From: JADHLJ01 sp038146985
GTDB taxonomy: Bacteria > Pseudomonadota > Alphaproteobacteria > Thalassobaculales > Thalassobaculaceae
Assembly: GCA_038146985.1 (NCBI GenBank)
Contig: JAYQSQ010000009.1
Coordinates: 496,001 to 560,000 of the forward strand
DNA: 64,000 nucleotides
Reading direction: 5' to 3'
The position numbers were made by a program, and so were the translations under genes. Positions 8,428 through 17,375 of this stretch are shown in pieces. The notes under the pieces were generated by a model, which saw only the letters and a list, made by a program, of their open reading frames with translations, ran no database searches and was not told the DNA's origin. Within the stretch, counting starts at the first letter, position 1; the number at the start of each line of letters is the position of its first letter.

Positions 8428-9390
8428 ATGACCCAGACGATTCCCCTGATCGATATTCATGCTCTAAGAAACGGCGACACGCCGGATCGCCGCGCCGCCG
8501 ATGGCGCGCTTCACGGCGCCTTGAAGGATATCGGCTTTGCCTATGTTTCGGGACACGGCATCGCGGAGACGGAGATCGAGCGGGTGCGCGAGACCGGCAA
8601 GGCGTTTTTCGCGCTCCCCGATGAGGTTAAACGCCGATACGCGCAGAACCGCTGGCATCGCGGCTACATGATCCCGAAAAGCTCGACCATCGTGACGTCC
8701 AGCGTCGCGAAGGTGACCAAGCCGAACCAGAGCGAATCTTTCATGGCCATGCACGACCTGGCGTCGGACGACCCGGATGTCCTGGCGGGCGTGCCGCTCG
8801 CCGGTCCAAACCAATGGCCGGCGGAAGTGCCCGAACTTGAGACTGTCTGCCTCGGCTACATGCGCGACATGCGGGAACTCTCGATGCGCCTCGTGCATTC
8901 CATCGCCCGGGGTTTTGGATTGCCGGAGACCTGGTTCGATGCGGAATTCGCGTGCCCGACGGAGTTTCTTCGCCTGTTGCATTACTGGCCGCAGGAGCCG
9001 GAGGAGGACCTTTATGGCTCGGCGCCGCATACCGATTATGGGTTCCTCACGCTTGTGGCCCAGGACGGTGTGGGTGGGCTTGAGGTGCGCGGCAAGGACG
9101 GCCAATGGATTCCGGCGCCGCCGATCCCCGGCACCTTTGTGCTCAATGTTGCCGATATCCTGGCCCGCTGGACCGGCGGCGTGTTCGTTTCGACGCCGCA
9201 CCGGGTCCGCAATCTTTCCGGCGAAGAGCGCTATTCCCAGCCTTATTTCTTCGATCCCTCCATGCACACGATGGTGGCCCCGATCGCGGAGATCGGTGGC
9301 GGCCTGGCGTTCGAGCCGGTCCGGTACGGCGACTATCTGATGGAACGGCTGGACAAGAACTATCCCTATCGCCAGAAACTCGCCGGGTGA
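8428..9390 (+). CDS. 2-oxoglutarate/Fe(II)-dependent oxygenase, isopenicillin N synthase-like
   Basis: 320 residues. The N-terminal DIOX_N region (IPLIDIHALR; DIGFAYVSGHGI) is followed by the catalytic jelly roll. The iron ligands are visible: H201 and D203 in PHTDYGFLTLV and H258 in STPHRV. R268 in RYS is the expected 2-oxoglutarate carboxylate anchor. The family hydroxylates, desaturates or cyclises small molecules using O2. The substrate is unknown here, but the DapA-like lyase 34 bases downstream suggests both act on one carbon compound. The ATG at 8428 is the only start consistent with the DIOX_N beginning, although its ribosome site is weak. Confidence 0.9.
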   Translation: MTQTIPLIDIHALRNGDTPDRRAADGALHGALKDIGFAYVSGHGIAETEIERVRETGKAFFALPDEVKRRYAQNRWHRGYMIPKSSTIVTSSVAKVTKPNQSESFMAMHDLASDDPDVLAGVPLAGPNQWPAEVPELETVCLGYMRDMRELSMRLVHSIARGFGLPETWFDAEFACPTEFLRLLHYWPQEPEEDLYGSAPHTDYGFLTLVAQDGVGGLEVRGKDGQWIPAPPIPGTFVLNVADILARWTGGVFVSTPHRVRNLSGEERYSQPYFFDPSMHTMVAPIAEIGGGLAFEPVRYGDYLMERLDKNYPYRQKLAG

Positions 9391-9424
9391 CGGCACCAAG
9401 GCGAAACATTTCGAAGGATTCCCG

Positions 9425-10342
9425 ATGAGCACGCCCCTGACCGGCATCTTCCCGATCGTCCCGACTCCCTTCACCGAGGCCGGCGCGCTTGATCTCGACG
9501 GTCAGCGGCGGGTGATCGACTGCATGATCGACCAGGGCGTGGATGGGGTCTGTATCCTGGCGAACTATTCCGAGCAGTTCCTGCTGTCCGATGCCGAACG
9601 CGAGACCCTGCAGACGCTCTGCCTTGAGTATGTCGATGGCCGGGTTCCGGTGATCGCCACCTGCAGCCATTTCAGCACCGCCATCGCGGTCCAGCGCTGC
9701 CGCCGCGCCGCCGAGCAGGGGGCGGCCATGGTGATGATGATGCCGCCCTATCACGGAGCGTTGTTGCGGGCGTCGGACGAGGGTGTGTACGAGCATTTCG
9801 CCGCCCTGGCCGGGGCCATCGACATTCCGATCATGATCCAGGACGCCCCGCTCTCAGGCGTGACCCTTTCCGTGCCGCTGCTGGCCCGGATCGCCCGCGA
9901 GCTGCCGACGGTCTCCTATTTCAAAATCGAAACCCCGGGCACGGCGGCCAAGCTGCGCGCGTTGATCGCGGCGGCGGGTGAGCATATCGACGGCCCGTTT
10001 GATGGCGAGGAGGGCATCACGCTGCTGGCGGATCTCGACGCCGGCGCAACCGGCACTATGACCAGTGCGCTCGCCTGCGAGAAGATCCGTCCGATTGTGA
10101 TGGATCATCTGGCTGGCGACCGCGCCGCCGCCGAAGCCGGCTACAACCGGATGCTGCCGCTGATCAATCTGGAGAACCGGCAATGTGGGCTCAGGGCCTG
10201 CAAGACGGTGATGATGGAGGGCGGGGTGATCAAGTCCGATGCGGTCCGTCATCCGCTCACGCCACTGGATGCGCCGACCCGGGAGACCCTGATGGTGATG
10301 GCACGCGAGCACGACCTGATCGCGGCACGTTGGGGAAAGTGA
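9425..10342 (+). CDS. Dihydrodipicolinate synthase-family (class I aldolase) lyase
   Basis: 305 residues with a TIM-barrel pattern beginning GIFPIVPTPFTEAGALDLD. The Schiff-base lysine is K167 in SYFKIETPGT. The Tyr of the DapA YNxP motif is not conserved: the aligned segment IMIQDAPLSG has Gln139-Asp140. It is therefore unlikely to be the lysine-pathway enzyme and more likely a catabolic 2-keto-acid aldolase or dehydratase. An AAGGA ribosome site lies 7 bases before the ATG. It lies 34 bases downstream of the 2-oxoglutarate oxygenase, which may supply or use the same intermediate. Confidence 0.85.
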   Translation: MSTPLTGIFPIVPTPFTEAGALDLDGQRRVIDCMIDQGVDGVCILANYSEQFLLSDAERETLQTLCLEYVDGRVPVIATCSHFSTAIAVQRCRRAAEQGAAMVMMMPPYHGALLRASDEGVYEHFAALAGAIDIPIMIQDAPLSGVTLSVPLLARIARELPTVSYFKIETPGTAAKLRALIAAAGEHIDGPFDGEEGITLLADLDAGATGTMTSALACEKIRPIVMDHLAGDRAAAEAGYNRMLPLINLENRQCGLRACKTVMMEGGVIKSDAVRHPLTPLDAPTRETLMVMAREHDLIAARWGK

Positions 10343-10470
10343 CTCGCCGTGCCGGTTTTCAATATCCGGTGATGCTTTGTCGGTGCGATTGATTTGCGGT
10401 GAAATCTGCGCACCGGACGCTATATTATGAAACGGAGTTCGCGCCACCGGTTCCAGGAGGAATCCAGGCC

Positions 10471-11292
10471 ATGAAATCGAGACTTTCCGTTCTTGCCGCC
10501 GCCTTGGCCGCCGGCCTGGCATTCGCCGCATCGGCGCCCGCGCTTGCCACGACGGACGAGCCGCCGCAGGTGCTGGGCCTGATCGCCACCAAGATGCCGA
10601 CACCGCTGAATTGCGAGGGCGGCACCTGTTCCGGCTTTTTCAGCGCCTTCTGCATGCAGGAAAAGCGGCCGAAGCCGGCAGCGGGCCAGCGCTATGATCT
10701 TGCCGGGGCCGGCGACCTTACCCTCATCGTCGAGCAGAATGACGGCAAGACCCGGACTTTCTCGGCCACCGGTCTCCTCGAATTCGTCAGCGAGGGTGAA
10801 TACACCTCGATCAAGGTCTCCCTGGACCAGCGCCGCCTGGCGTCGCTGAACGCCAAGTCGGTGTCGGTCAGCGTTCCGCGACACGTGGCCCTGATGCCGC
10901 GCCCGGCCGAGGGCATGGCCAATGTTCATGAACAAGAGGATCTGGAGACCGCGACCGGCCCAAGCCGTATCGCCGCCGAGGGCTTCTTCGAGCGCTCCAA
11001 CCCACGCGCCGATGCCGCGGTGATCATGAGCCGCTTGATCAACCTGCTGCCGCCCCAGGGCATCGCTCCCGCCACCATGCGTCAGGACGTCTGGGACAAG
11101 TCGGTCGGTCAATCCCTGCTTCGTGAATTGGCGCCGGAGGGCGTCGATTCCGCCCGCGACACGTATGAGCGGTGCAAGTATTACGCCGACAACGGCTACA
11201 AGGTCCGCCTGCGCGGTTGCCTCGAGAAGTCCCATGACGAGTTGTTGAAGTCGCTCAACAAGGACTTCTGGGAAAGCGACGCGGGTCTTTAG
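10471..11292 (+). CDS. Secreted hypothetical protein with cysteine-containing mature part
   Basis: 273 residues. A clear signal peptide (KSRLSVLAAALAAGLAFAAS... ending near ALA-TT) starts at the ATG at 10471, which has AGGAGG 10 bases upstream. The mature part has a CEGGTCSGFFSAFC cluster near its start, a beta-rich middle (KTRTFSATGLLEFVSEGEY; IKVSLDQRRLASL) and two more cysteines near the C-terminus (ERCKYY, LRGCLEK). The five cysteines suggest periplasmic disulfides. I do not recognise the family. It converges with, and overlaps by 4 bases, the MR/MLE gene on the other strand. Confidence 0.6.
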   Translation: MKSRLSVLAAALAAGLAFAASAPALATTDEPPQVLGLIATKMPTPLNCEGGTCSGFFSAFCMQEKRPKPAAGQRYDLAGAGDLTLIVEQNDGKTRTFSATGLLEFVSEGEYTSIKVSLDQRRLASLNAKSVSVSVPRHVALMPRPAEGMANVHEQEDLETATGPSRIAAEGFFERSNPRADAAVIMSRLINLLPPQGIAPATMRQDVWDKSVGQSLLRELAPEGVDSARDTYERCKYYADNGYKVRLRGCLEKSHDELLKSLNKDFWESDAGL

Positions 11293-12515
11293 GCCACGCT
11301 TCGCCGTACGGTCGCGTCGGCGCGCTCGGCGAATCCCGGAACCAGGTCCAGGCCCATGCCGGGCGTGCTGGTCGGCGTGATGAAGCCGTTCTCGATTTCC
11401 GGAAGCGCGGTCGCGATGTCCCGGTAATAGCCGCGAGTGAAGGCGCGGACCGTTTCCTGTACCAGGCCGTTGCGGGCAGAGCAGACAAGATGCGTGCTGG
11501 CCGCCAGGGTCACCGGGCCGACGCAATCATGCGGCGCGATCGGACGTTCATAGGCCTCGGCGATGGCGGCGATCTTGCGGCCCTCGGTCAGGCCGCCGAT
11601 CCAGCAGAGATCGAAATGCGCGACGTCAATGGCGCCGCGCTCGAAGGCCTCAATGTACCAGGTCTTGGTTCCCAGATTCTCCGATCCCGTCACCCGGCCG
11701 GTGGTCACCTGCTTGAAGCGTTCAAGGTCGTCGAAGCGGTGCATCGGTACCGGATCCTCGTGCCAGTAGATGTCGAAATCGTCCAATGCCCGGGCGATCT
11801 GGCAGATCTGCGGCAGCCGCCAGAGCGCGTGATACTCCATCATGATGTCCATCTTGTCGCCGACCGCCTTGCGGATGCGCTCGATGACCGAGACGCCGGT
11901 GCGCAGATCCTCCAGCGGGAGGTGGTGGCCGCCGGTCCGCATGGCGAAGACGTCGAAGGGCCAGATCTTCATGCCCGTGACTCCTTCGTCGAGAAGCGAA
12001 AGCGCCAGGTCCTCCGGCGCGCCCATCTGGGCTTCCAGATCCTCGAAGATGGTGAATTCCCGTTTGCCCGACGCGCCGTGCTCCACCGTCTTGGTGTTGG
12101 CGCCGTCCCGGGCGACGCGGTTATAGTCGGCACTGGCGCAGGTGTTGTAGATCCGGATCTTTTCCCGGCAAAGCCCGCCCAGAAGCCGCCAGACCGGCTG
12201 CCCCATCGCCTTGCCGAACAGATCCCATAGCGCGAGATCCACCGCCGAGTTTCCCCGCATCTCGATGCTGCGGCTGGGATAGCCGGCGAAACGGTTGCCG
12301 ACGGTCTCCATCAATGCATGGTGATGGCGTTCGATATCCAGCGGCGACTTGCCGAGCAGATACGGCGCCGCCGTCTCGTGGATATAGGCAGCCGTGGCCT
12401 GGGGATTGCGCGCCGTCTCGCCGAGCCCAATCAGACCCTCGTCGGTCTCGATCCGGAGCCAGAGAAAGTTCGAGAATTCCTGGACCTGAATGGTCTCGAC
12501 GGCAGTGATCTTCAG
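11289..12515 (-). CDS. Mandelate racemase/muconate lactonizing enzyme family protein (enolase superfamily), probable CTG start
   Basis: About 408 residues if translation starts at the CTG at 12515. The N-terminal capping domain reads KITAVETIQVQEFSNFLWLR, then RSIEMRGNSAVDLALWDLFG. The barrel includes KIWPFDVFAM, a metal-ligand region with HEDPVP and SENLG, and PHDCVGPV near the C-terminus. The superfamily abstracts a proton alpha to a carboxylate (dehydration, racemisation or lactonisation); acid-sugar dehydratase is likely but unproven. No ATG, GTG or TTG lies in frame between the upstream stop and residue 2. The CTG occupies the usual Met position with GGCGGAG 7 bases upstream. It is the last gene of an eight-gene minus-strand run. 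Confidence 0.85.
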   Translation of the reverse strand: MKITAVETIQVQEFSNFLWLRIETDEGLIGLGETARNPQATAAYIHETAAPYLLGKSPLDIERHHHALMETVGNRFAGYPSRSIEMRGNSAVDLALWDLFGKAMGQPVWRLLGGLCREKIRIYNTCASADYNRVARDGANTKTVEHGASGKREFTIFEDLEAQMGAPEDLALSLLDEGVTGMKIWPFDVFAMRTGGHHLPLEDLRTGVSVIERIRKAVGDKMDIMMEYHALWRLPQICQIARALDDFDIYWHEDPVPMHRFDDLERFKQVTTGRVTGSENLGTKTWYIEAFERGAIDVAHFDLCWIGGLTEGRKIAAIAEAYERPIAPHDCVGPVTLAASTHLVCSARNGLVQETVRAFTRGYYRDIATALPEIENGFITPTSTPGMGLDLVPGFAERADATVRRSVA

Positions 12516-12569
12516 GGCGAAACTCCGCCGTTCATGATTGAGGGTGTAGCCGCCGGCGCCGCCGACTGT

Positions 12570-13370
12570 TCAGAGAAAGTTGTTCGGCCAGATCATTGTG
12601 CGCCACATATGCGCGGTCGGGCTGCCGTCGAAACCGAGACCGTCTTCCGGCTGATGGAAGGCGCGGGCGATGACGTCCTCGAATTCCTCGATCTCGACCT
12701 TCTTGTCCGGATCGAAGGCGTAGAGATCGTTCACCACCACCTGCATCGCCGTGTCGTACCATTCGTGGTCGCGGCAATACGCCCATTCCTTCCGGATATA
12801 GGCCGGCGGCGTGTAGTCCTCGCCAAAGGACCGCATGTAGAGCGCCGGGTACTCATAGTCGTAATCCGAGTTGGGCTGGAATCTCAGACCCTGGTGATAT
12901 TTGATCGCCCAGGCGACCTCGGGCTCCACATAGGGTGCCACGAGCTGGGCCGCCCAGTGGCCGTGATCGCTGCGGATCAAGCCTACCACCGAGATGTCGT
13001 GCAGCAGGCAGGCCAGCACCACGTTGTCGCTCAACTGCTTCTCCATGGCGAGCTTGGCGCTATGCATCAGATGATTGCCGCCAAAGGCGTCACAGCAGAT
13101 CCGGTGCTTGAAGAAGTCCATCAGGGTCGGCTTCTCGGGCATCGGCGGCAGGCGGGGGTCGTCGCCCATCAGCCAACGTCCCTTGGCGGGTTTCAGCGAG
13201 CCCGACGCGTAGGTTCCGACCCGGTCGATGGGCGGTTTCATGATCTGGATGTCGAGAAGCTCCATCATCGCCATTTCCAGCACGTCGATCTTCTCGTCCA
13301 TGTCCATGCCGTCATGCACGCGCGCTTCGGCCAGTTTGTGGGCCTGGGCGTACAGGGTTTCGCGGTCCAT
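12570..13370 (-). CDS. HD-domain metal-dependent hydrolase family protein
   Basis: 266 residues. The HD pair is H124-D125 in LACLLHDISVVG, with candidate further metal ligands at the preceding HLMHSAK and at the following SDHGHWAAQL and KYHQG. The layout is that of HD-superfamily phosphohydrolases or HD-fold oxygenases, but the spacing (a second His cluster only about 11 residues after HD) does not identify the subfamily. The C-terminal half is rich in aromatic and acidic residues. It ends 54 bases before the MR/MLE coding region and starts 90 bases after the fusion gene upstream, within the eight-gene run. Confidence 0.75.
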   Translation of the reverse strand: MDRETLYAQAHKLAEARVHDGMDMDEKIDVLEMAMMELLDIQIMKPPIDRVGTYASGSLKPAKGRWLMGDDPRLPPMPEKPTLMDFFKHRICCDAFGGNHLMHSAKLAMEKQLSDNVVLACLLHDISVVGLIRSDHGHWAAQLVAPYVEPEVAWAIKYHQGLRFQPNSDYDYEYPALYMRSFGEDYTPPAYIRKEWAYCRDHEWYDTAMQVVVNDLYAFDPDKKVEIEEFEDVIARAFHQPEDGLGFDGSPTAHMWRTMIWPNNFL

Positions 13371-13460
13371 CTAGATCTCCGATCGGGTTGCGATACGAGT
13401 TTAACGGGGTTACGGGCCGGATGGGAGGGGCCTTGCCTTGGTCGTGACGGTATCGGGAGT

Positions 13461-14798
13461 TTACGTCCATCCCACCGCGCAATGGACGGGATTGGCCTGG
13501 AACAATTGGCCGGCCGCCTGCTGTCGGGCGACCGCGCGGTCCCAGATCTCCTTTTCGCCCGCGCTCAACAGACCGCGGGCATGGCTTGCGCGATAGATCC
13601 AGATCGGTCCTTGCGGCCGATCGAAAGTGAGCATGAAAGGAAAGCCTTGAATGTCCCGCAAGCCCGCCTTGGCCATGCGCGGGTAAAGCGACCGGTCGGC
13701 GACGGCGCCTGGAGACATGGATTGCGGCTGGGCATTCACCTTGGCCGCGATGTCCGGGGGCAGGTCCAGGTTCCACCATTGCTGCATGTCGATGGCCCGG
13801 ACAATGACGCCGACCGGACCGCCGGGCCGCACCACCCGGGCCATTTCCGAGAGCGCCTTGTCCGCGTCGCATTCCTCCAGCACGGTGATGGAGTAAAGCG
13901 CGTCGAAACTGTCATCCTCGAAAGGCAGGCGCGTCGCATCTCCCTCGATCAGGCGAAGGGTCCCGTTCGGCGGCGCCGCGCCCGGATCATCGGGACCTTG
14001 GACCGAGAGACCCTTGGCACGTGCCAGCGCCGCGCCTTCGCGCAGAAGATAGCCGTTGGCGTCAACGCCGGTGACCGCGATGTCCGGGCGCGCGGCCAGC
14101 ATCTGGCGGCAGAGTGCCGAGGGACCGCAGCCGACCTCAAGCACCTGGGCGTGGCTCGGAATCCGCATCCGGTTCACCAGCGTGGTCAGCATGTCGCCAT
14201 AGCTCGGCAGGCTCGCCCGGTCCTCCAGCATCGCCACGCCGCCGATATGCGCACCGCCGAGGACGATCACGGTATAGCGTTCGGCTAGCCGCTCCAGCAC
14301 CGGTTCCCATTGCGAGGCGGCAAGAAAAAACGGCATCAGCACAAGCGGCGGTCCCGCGCCCATCACCCGGTAGGTGATGCCGGCGACCTCGCCGGAGCTT
14401 GCCGTCAGGCCCGTTGGTGGCAAGGGATCCCGTTCCGAGAGAAACCCGACAATCTCGCCGCAAAGCCGGTCCGGTTGTTCGACCGCGATATCGGACCAGG
14501 CGGTCGCGGCATAGCCGGCGAGCCTTACCTGCCGCGCGTCGGGCATTCCCGGGGCCGCGGCATCGGCGGTCTCCGTCGGGATGCCGCTTTCCCCCGCCAG
14601 CACCAAGGCCCGCGCGCTCAGCGCGGCGAAGTCGGCGGGGCTGATCCGGCTTGCGACAACAAGCGCCAGGCCGGCCACGCGTTCCGGTCGCGCGGTGCAG
14701 AATTCCGCGATGTCGCCGGGCAGCTGTGTCGCCATGAACACCCGGTTCAGTCCGAGCTGGTCGAGCAGGGCCGAAAGCCGCTCGGCGACGCGGGTCAT
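13461..14798 (-). CDS. Fusion of alpha/beta-hydrolase-like segments with a class I SAM methyltransferase
   Basis: 445 residues in three parts. Residues 1-120 resemble the middle and C-terminal part of an alpha/beta hydrolase (LLDQLGLNRVFMATQLPGD; LAGLALVVAS), but the nucleophile-elbow GHSMGG is replaced by ATQLPGD, so no catalytic Ser is seen. Residues 140-182 look like a hydrolase N-terminus (YRVMGAGPPLVLMPFFLAA). Residues 217-400 are a Rossmann methyltransferase with motif I VLEVGCGPSALC and later RLPFEDDSFDALYS. The start at 14798 follows a GGAG site, just after the stop of the PPOX gene, so the missing hydrolase N-terminus is not merely unannotated. The substrate is unknown. Confidence 0.75.
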   Translation of the reverse strand: MTRVAERLSALLDQLGLNRVFMATQLPGDIAEFCTARPERVAGLALVVASRISPADFAALSARALVLAGESGIPTETADAAAPGMPDARQVRLAGYAATAWSDIAVEQPDRLCGEIVGFLSERDPLPPTGLTASSGEVAGITYRVMGAGPPLVLMPFFLAASQWEPVLERLAERYTVIVLGGAHIGGVAMLEDRASLPSYGDMLTTLVNRMRIPSHAQVLEVGCGPSALCRQMLAARPDIAVTGVDANGYLLREGAALARAKGLSVQGPDDPGAAPPNGTLRLIEGDATRLPFEDDSFDALYSITVLEECDADKALSEMARVVRPGGPVGVIVRAIDMQQWWNLDLPPDIAAKVNAQPQSMSPGAVADRSLYPRMAKAGLRDIQGFPFMLTFDRPQGPIWIYRASHARGLLSAGEKEIWDRAVARQQAAGQLFQANPVHCAVGWT

Positions 14799-14810
14799 GC
14801 GTGCGTGCTC

Positions 14811-15446
14811 CTAATAGATCGTACGCTTCATATGCGCCGGATAGTCCCGGTCGTAGGCTTCCGCATCAAAGCTTTCGCCGACCAGTGCGCGCTGCATCTG
14901 CCCGGTGGTCGGCAGGCTCGACCGGTCGATCCGGGTTTCCGGATCCCACAGTTTCGAGCGCACCAAGGCTTTCGGGCACTGATAGTAGATCCGGTCGACC
15001 GTGGTGACGATCACTGTCGCCGGTGCCTTGCCTTCCATGGCGAAGGAGTCCCGCAAAGTGGGGTCGGTAACGATCCGCGCGGTGCCGTTGATCCGCATGG
15101 TTTCGTTCACGCCGGGGATCAGGAACAGCAGCGAGATCCGGGGATCGCGCACGAGGTTGCGCAGGCTGTCGAGCCTGTTGTTGCCCCGCCGGTCGGGCAT
15201 CATCACCGTTTTCTTGTCGGTGACCCGCATTAAGCCGGCGGGGTCACCGCGCGGCGAGCAGTCGAGCCCCTCTGGCCCGACGGTCGCCACCACCACGAAG
15301 GGCGCCGCTTCGATGAACTGGCGGTAGTGATCGGAGATATGGTCGATCTCCTTGGTGATCGCCCGGTCAACCGGCGTGCCGTAAAGCGCTTCCAGGGCCT
15401 CGATGGAGGTCACCTCGCCGGCGGGCGGCGTCGACATCTCGTTCAT
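14811..15446 (-). CDS. Pyridoxamine 5'-phosphate oxidase-family (PPOX) FMN protein
   Basis: 211 residues from the ATG at 15446, which has GGGAGG about 10 bases upstream; the frame is open further but without a better start. The split-barrel FMN-binding fold is indicated by FVVVATVGPEGLDCSPRGD, then MMPDRRGNNRLDSLRNL and ISLLFLIPGVNETMRINGTA. It resembles the broad PPOX class (MSMEG_1061-like) rather than PdxH. These proteins bind FMN, F420 or haem-type ligands, and most are uncharacterised. It is embedded in the eight-gene run, 12 bases before the fusion gene. Confidence 0.82.
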   Translation of the reverse strand: MNEMSTPPAGEVTSIEALEALYGTPVDRAITKEIDHISDHYRQFIEAAPFVVVATVGPEGLDCSPRGDPAGLMRVTDKKTVMMPDRRGNNRLDSLRNLVRDPRISLLFLIPGVNETMRINGTARIVTDPTLRDSFAMEGKAPATVIVTTVDRIYYQCPKALVRSKLWDPETRIDRSSLPTTGQMQRALVGESFDAEAYDRDYPAHMKRTIY

Positions 15447-15471
15447 GACTTTGTTCCTCCCAGGATCGGCC

Positions 15472-16941
15472 CTAGAGATCGTCCAGCGGATGGATCGGGC
15501 GCCGGACATTGCGGTAGGCAACCTCGCGGATATTGACCCGCGCGGCGCCCGGCGTGTCGGCGGTCAGGATCCGGTCGGCATGGGCAGCGAAAGTAGCACG
15601 GAAATGCGAGGGCGACTTGACGAAAACCAGGCCCGCCTTGGATAGGTCGAGGCCGACGGACGTGTATTGTCCGGTATCCCATTCGAGCCCGCCGACCGAA
15701 CGTACGGCGATCCTGAGAGAACCGACGACCAGGACCGCGGTCAGCCCGAAATTCGTCTCTGCCCCGGCGAGCCCGGCCCCCATGGTGAAAACACCGTCGG
15801 TCAGCGCGCGCACCTTTGCGTCAACCGTCACCGGCTCGCCGTCCGCGACCGACAGCGTATGGCCGAGCCTGAGGGTAACCTCGGCACCGACACCCGCCTT
15901 CGCCGCCGCGGCGGCGGCCGGGGCGTCGACCAGGGTAAGATAGGTCAGCGTTGCCGCGCGGTCCGCTCCCATCGCGAGCAAGGTGCGCAGGACCGTCGCA
16001 TTGTCGCCACCTGCGCCGCCGCTGACCGCGTCGCCGCAATCGCCGACGATGGTGCATCCTGGCCCCGCGAGGCCGATCCGGATCACCTCTTCGAGGGAGG
16101 TCAGCGAAGGCAGAAGATCTTCCCGCAACTCCCAGGTCATATCCGCCAGCTTTTCCGCCGCCGCTTGCGCCGGTGCCGCATCGCCATCCGCGCAGACCAG
16201 GGCCGCGAAACCGAGATCCTCGAAATCGAGCCAGGGCTGCACCATGAAATAGGATGCGGCCAGCACCTCGCCCTCCCGCTCCATGCGGCGGGCTTCGTCG
16301 ACCACCGCCGTCATCGGCCCCTCGGTGGTCCGGCCATTGACCGGAGAGATGATCATCGGCCGCTTCGCCAGGGCCATGACCGGACGGATCTTACCGGCGA
16401 GGCGGTCAACCATGATCCGGGCCGTCTTCTCGCCGGTCTCGTACATGTCGATATGCGGGTAGGCGCCATAGCCGACGAAAAACACCTCGGGTTGCAGCAT
16501 CCGGGGCGTTACATGGCCGTGCAGATCCAGGGAGACGCCGATCGGTGTGCTTTCCCGCAGAACCGCCCGCAGCTTTTCCAGGATCTCGCTCTCGCAATCC
16601 TCCTCGTCCTCGGCGGCCATGCTGCCGTGGAGCGCGAGCAGCACCGCGTCCAGCGCGCCGGCGCCCTGCACCGCGCCCAGCAGATCTTTCAGCAGGCTGT
16701 CGAAACAGGCCCGGGTCAACGGGCCGCCACAGGAGCCGTGGGTCGCGAACAGCGGCACCGCCTCATGACCGGATTGGCGCAGGACCGATGCCATGCCGGT
16801 GATCTCGACCCTTGCGTCTCCGAGCGCGGCGAACACATCGGCGCCGGTTCGGATGTACTGCGCCTCGAAATGTGCGCGTGTCGTCACGAAGGGCGCGAAA
16901 CTATTGGATTCCTGGATGATCTGGGCGATGCCGACACGCAT
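15472..16941 (-). CDS. M81-family metallopeptidase, microcystinase C (MlrC)-like
   Basis: 489 residues. It opens RVGIAQIIQESNSFAPF, a family hallmark. Likely metal ligands are in LLALHGSMAAED, GVSLDLHGHVTPRM and VGYGAYPHIDMYETG; the C-terminal domain has CTIVGDCGDAVSGGAGGD. MlrC hydrolyses the tetrapeptide from linearised microcystin. The many alphaproteobacterial homologues sit in catabolic operons and probably cleave other amides. Neighbouring CMD, lactonase-like and MetE-like genes suggest a small-molecule pathway rather than peptide scavenging. The start is the ATG at 16941, 103 bases downstream of the CMD gene. Confidence 0.88.
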   Translation of the reverse strand: MRVGIAQIIQESNSFAPFVTTRAHFEAQYIRTGADVFAALGDARVEITGMASVLRQSGHEAVPLFATHGSCGGPLTRACFDSLLKDLLGAVQGAGALDAVLLALHGSMAAEDEEDCESEILEKLRAVLRESTPIGVSLDLHGHVTPRMLQPEVFFVGYGAYPHIDMYETGEKTARIMVDRLAGKIRPVMALAKRPMIISPVNGRTTEGPMTAVVDEARRMEREGEVLAASYFMVQPWLDFEDLGFAALVCADGDAAPAQAAAEKLADMTWELREDLLPSLTSLEEVIRIGLAGPGCTIVGDCGDAVSGGAGGDNATVLRTLLAMGADRAATLTYLTLVDAPAAAAAAKAGVGAEVTLRLGHTLSVADGEPVTVDAKVRALTDGVFTMGAGLAGAETNFGLTAVLVVGSLRIAVRSVGGLEWDTGQYTSVGLDLSKAGLVFVKSPSHFRATFAAHADRILTADTPGAARVNIREVAYRNVRRPIHPLDDL

Positions 16942-17044
16942 GGTGGCCTCCGGCGGGACGGCAGCCGACGAGCGTCAGCCGACGGCAAATGAGGAGGACG
17001 GGCACACCCTGGCGCCCGTCCCTGGAGAAGAAGCGCTAGTCCGG

Positions 17045-17347
17045 TCAGTCGTCGCCGAGCACTTCCTGCAGCACCCGCCCGGCATTCACCGCCGTTGGCC
17101 AGCCGGAATAGAAGGCGACATGGGTGATCATGCCCTTCATCTCGTCCACGGTGACGCCATTGTCCAGTGCCCGCTGAAAATGGCCCTTCAATTCGGGCGT
17201 CCGGTAGAGCGCGGCGAGCACGGTGCAGGTCACCAGCGAGCGGTCGCGCTTGCTCAGTTCAGGCTGCTCCCAGACATCGCCGAACAGGACTTCGTCGCGC
17301 AGCTTGCCGAGTTGCGGGATCATTTCGTAGACGGTTTGCTTGGGCAT
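17045..17347 (-). CDS. Carboxymuconolactone decarboxylase (CMD) family protein
   Basis: 100 residues from the ATG at 17347, preceded by AAGGAAA. It is all helical, with DVWEQPELSKRDRSLVTCTVLAALYR and HFQRALDNGVTVDEMKGMITHVAFYSGWPTAVNA, the gamma-carboxymuconolactone decarboxylase signature including the conserved His. AhpD-type CxxC is absent, so this is a decarboxylase- or lactonase-type CMD rather than a peroxidase. In protocatechuate breakdown such proteins decarboxylate 4-carboxymuconolactone, but no pca genes are present. It lies 28 bases after the MBL gene, likely on the same transcript. Confidence 0.9.
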   Translation of the reverse strand: MPKQTVYEMIPQLGKLRDEVLFGDVWEQPELSKRDRSLVTCTVLAALYRTPELKGHFQRALDNGVTVDEMKGMITHVAFYSGWPTAVNAGRVLQEVLGDD

Positions 17348-17375
17348 GGGGTTTTCCTTTGCTGATGGATGGGGA

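Noticed and set aside
12318..14288. 656-codon plus-strand frame across the MR/MLE, HD and fusion genes
   Set aside because: Low-complexity antisense frame over three genes with clear family motifs.
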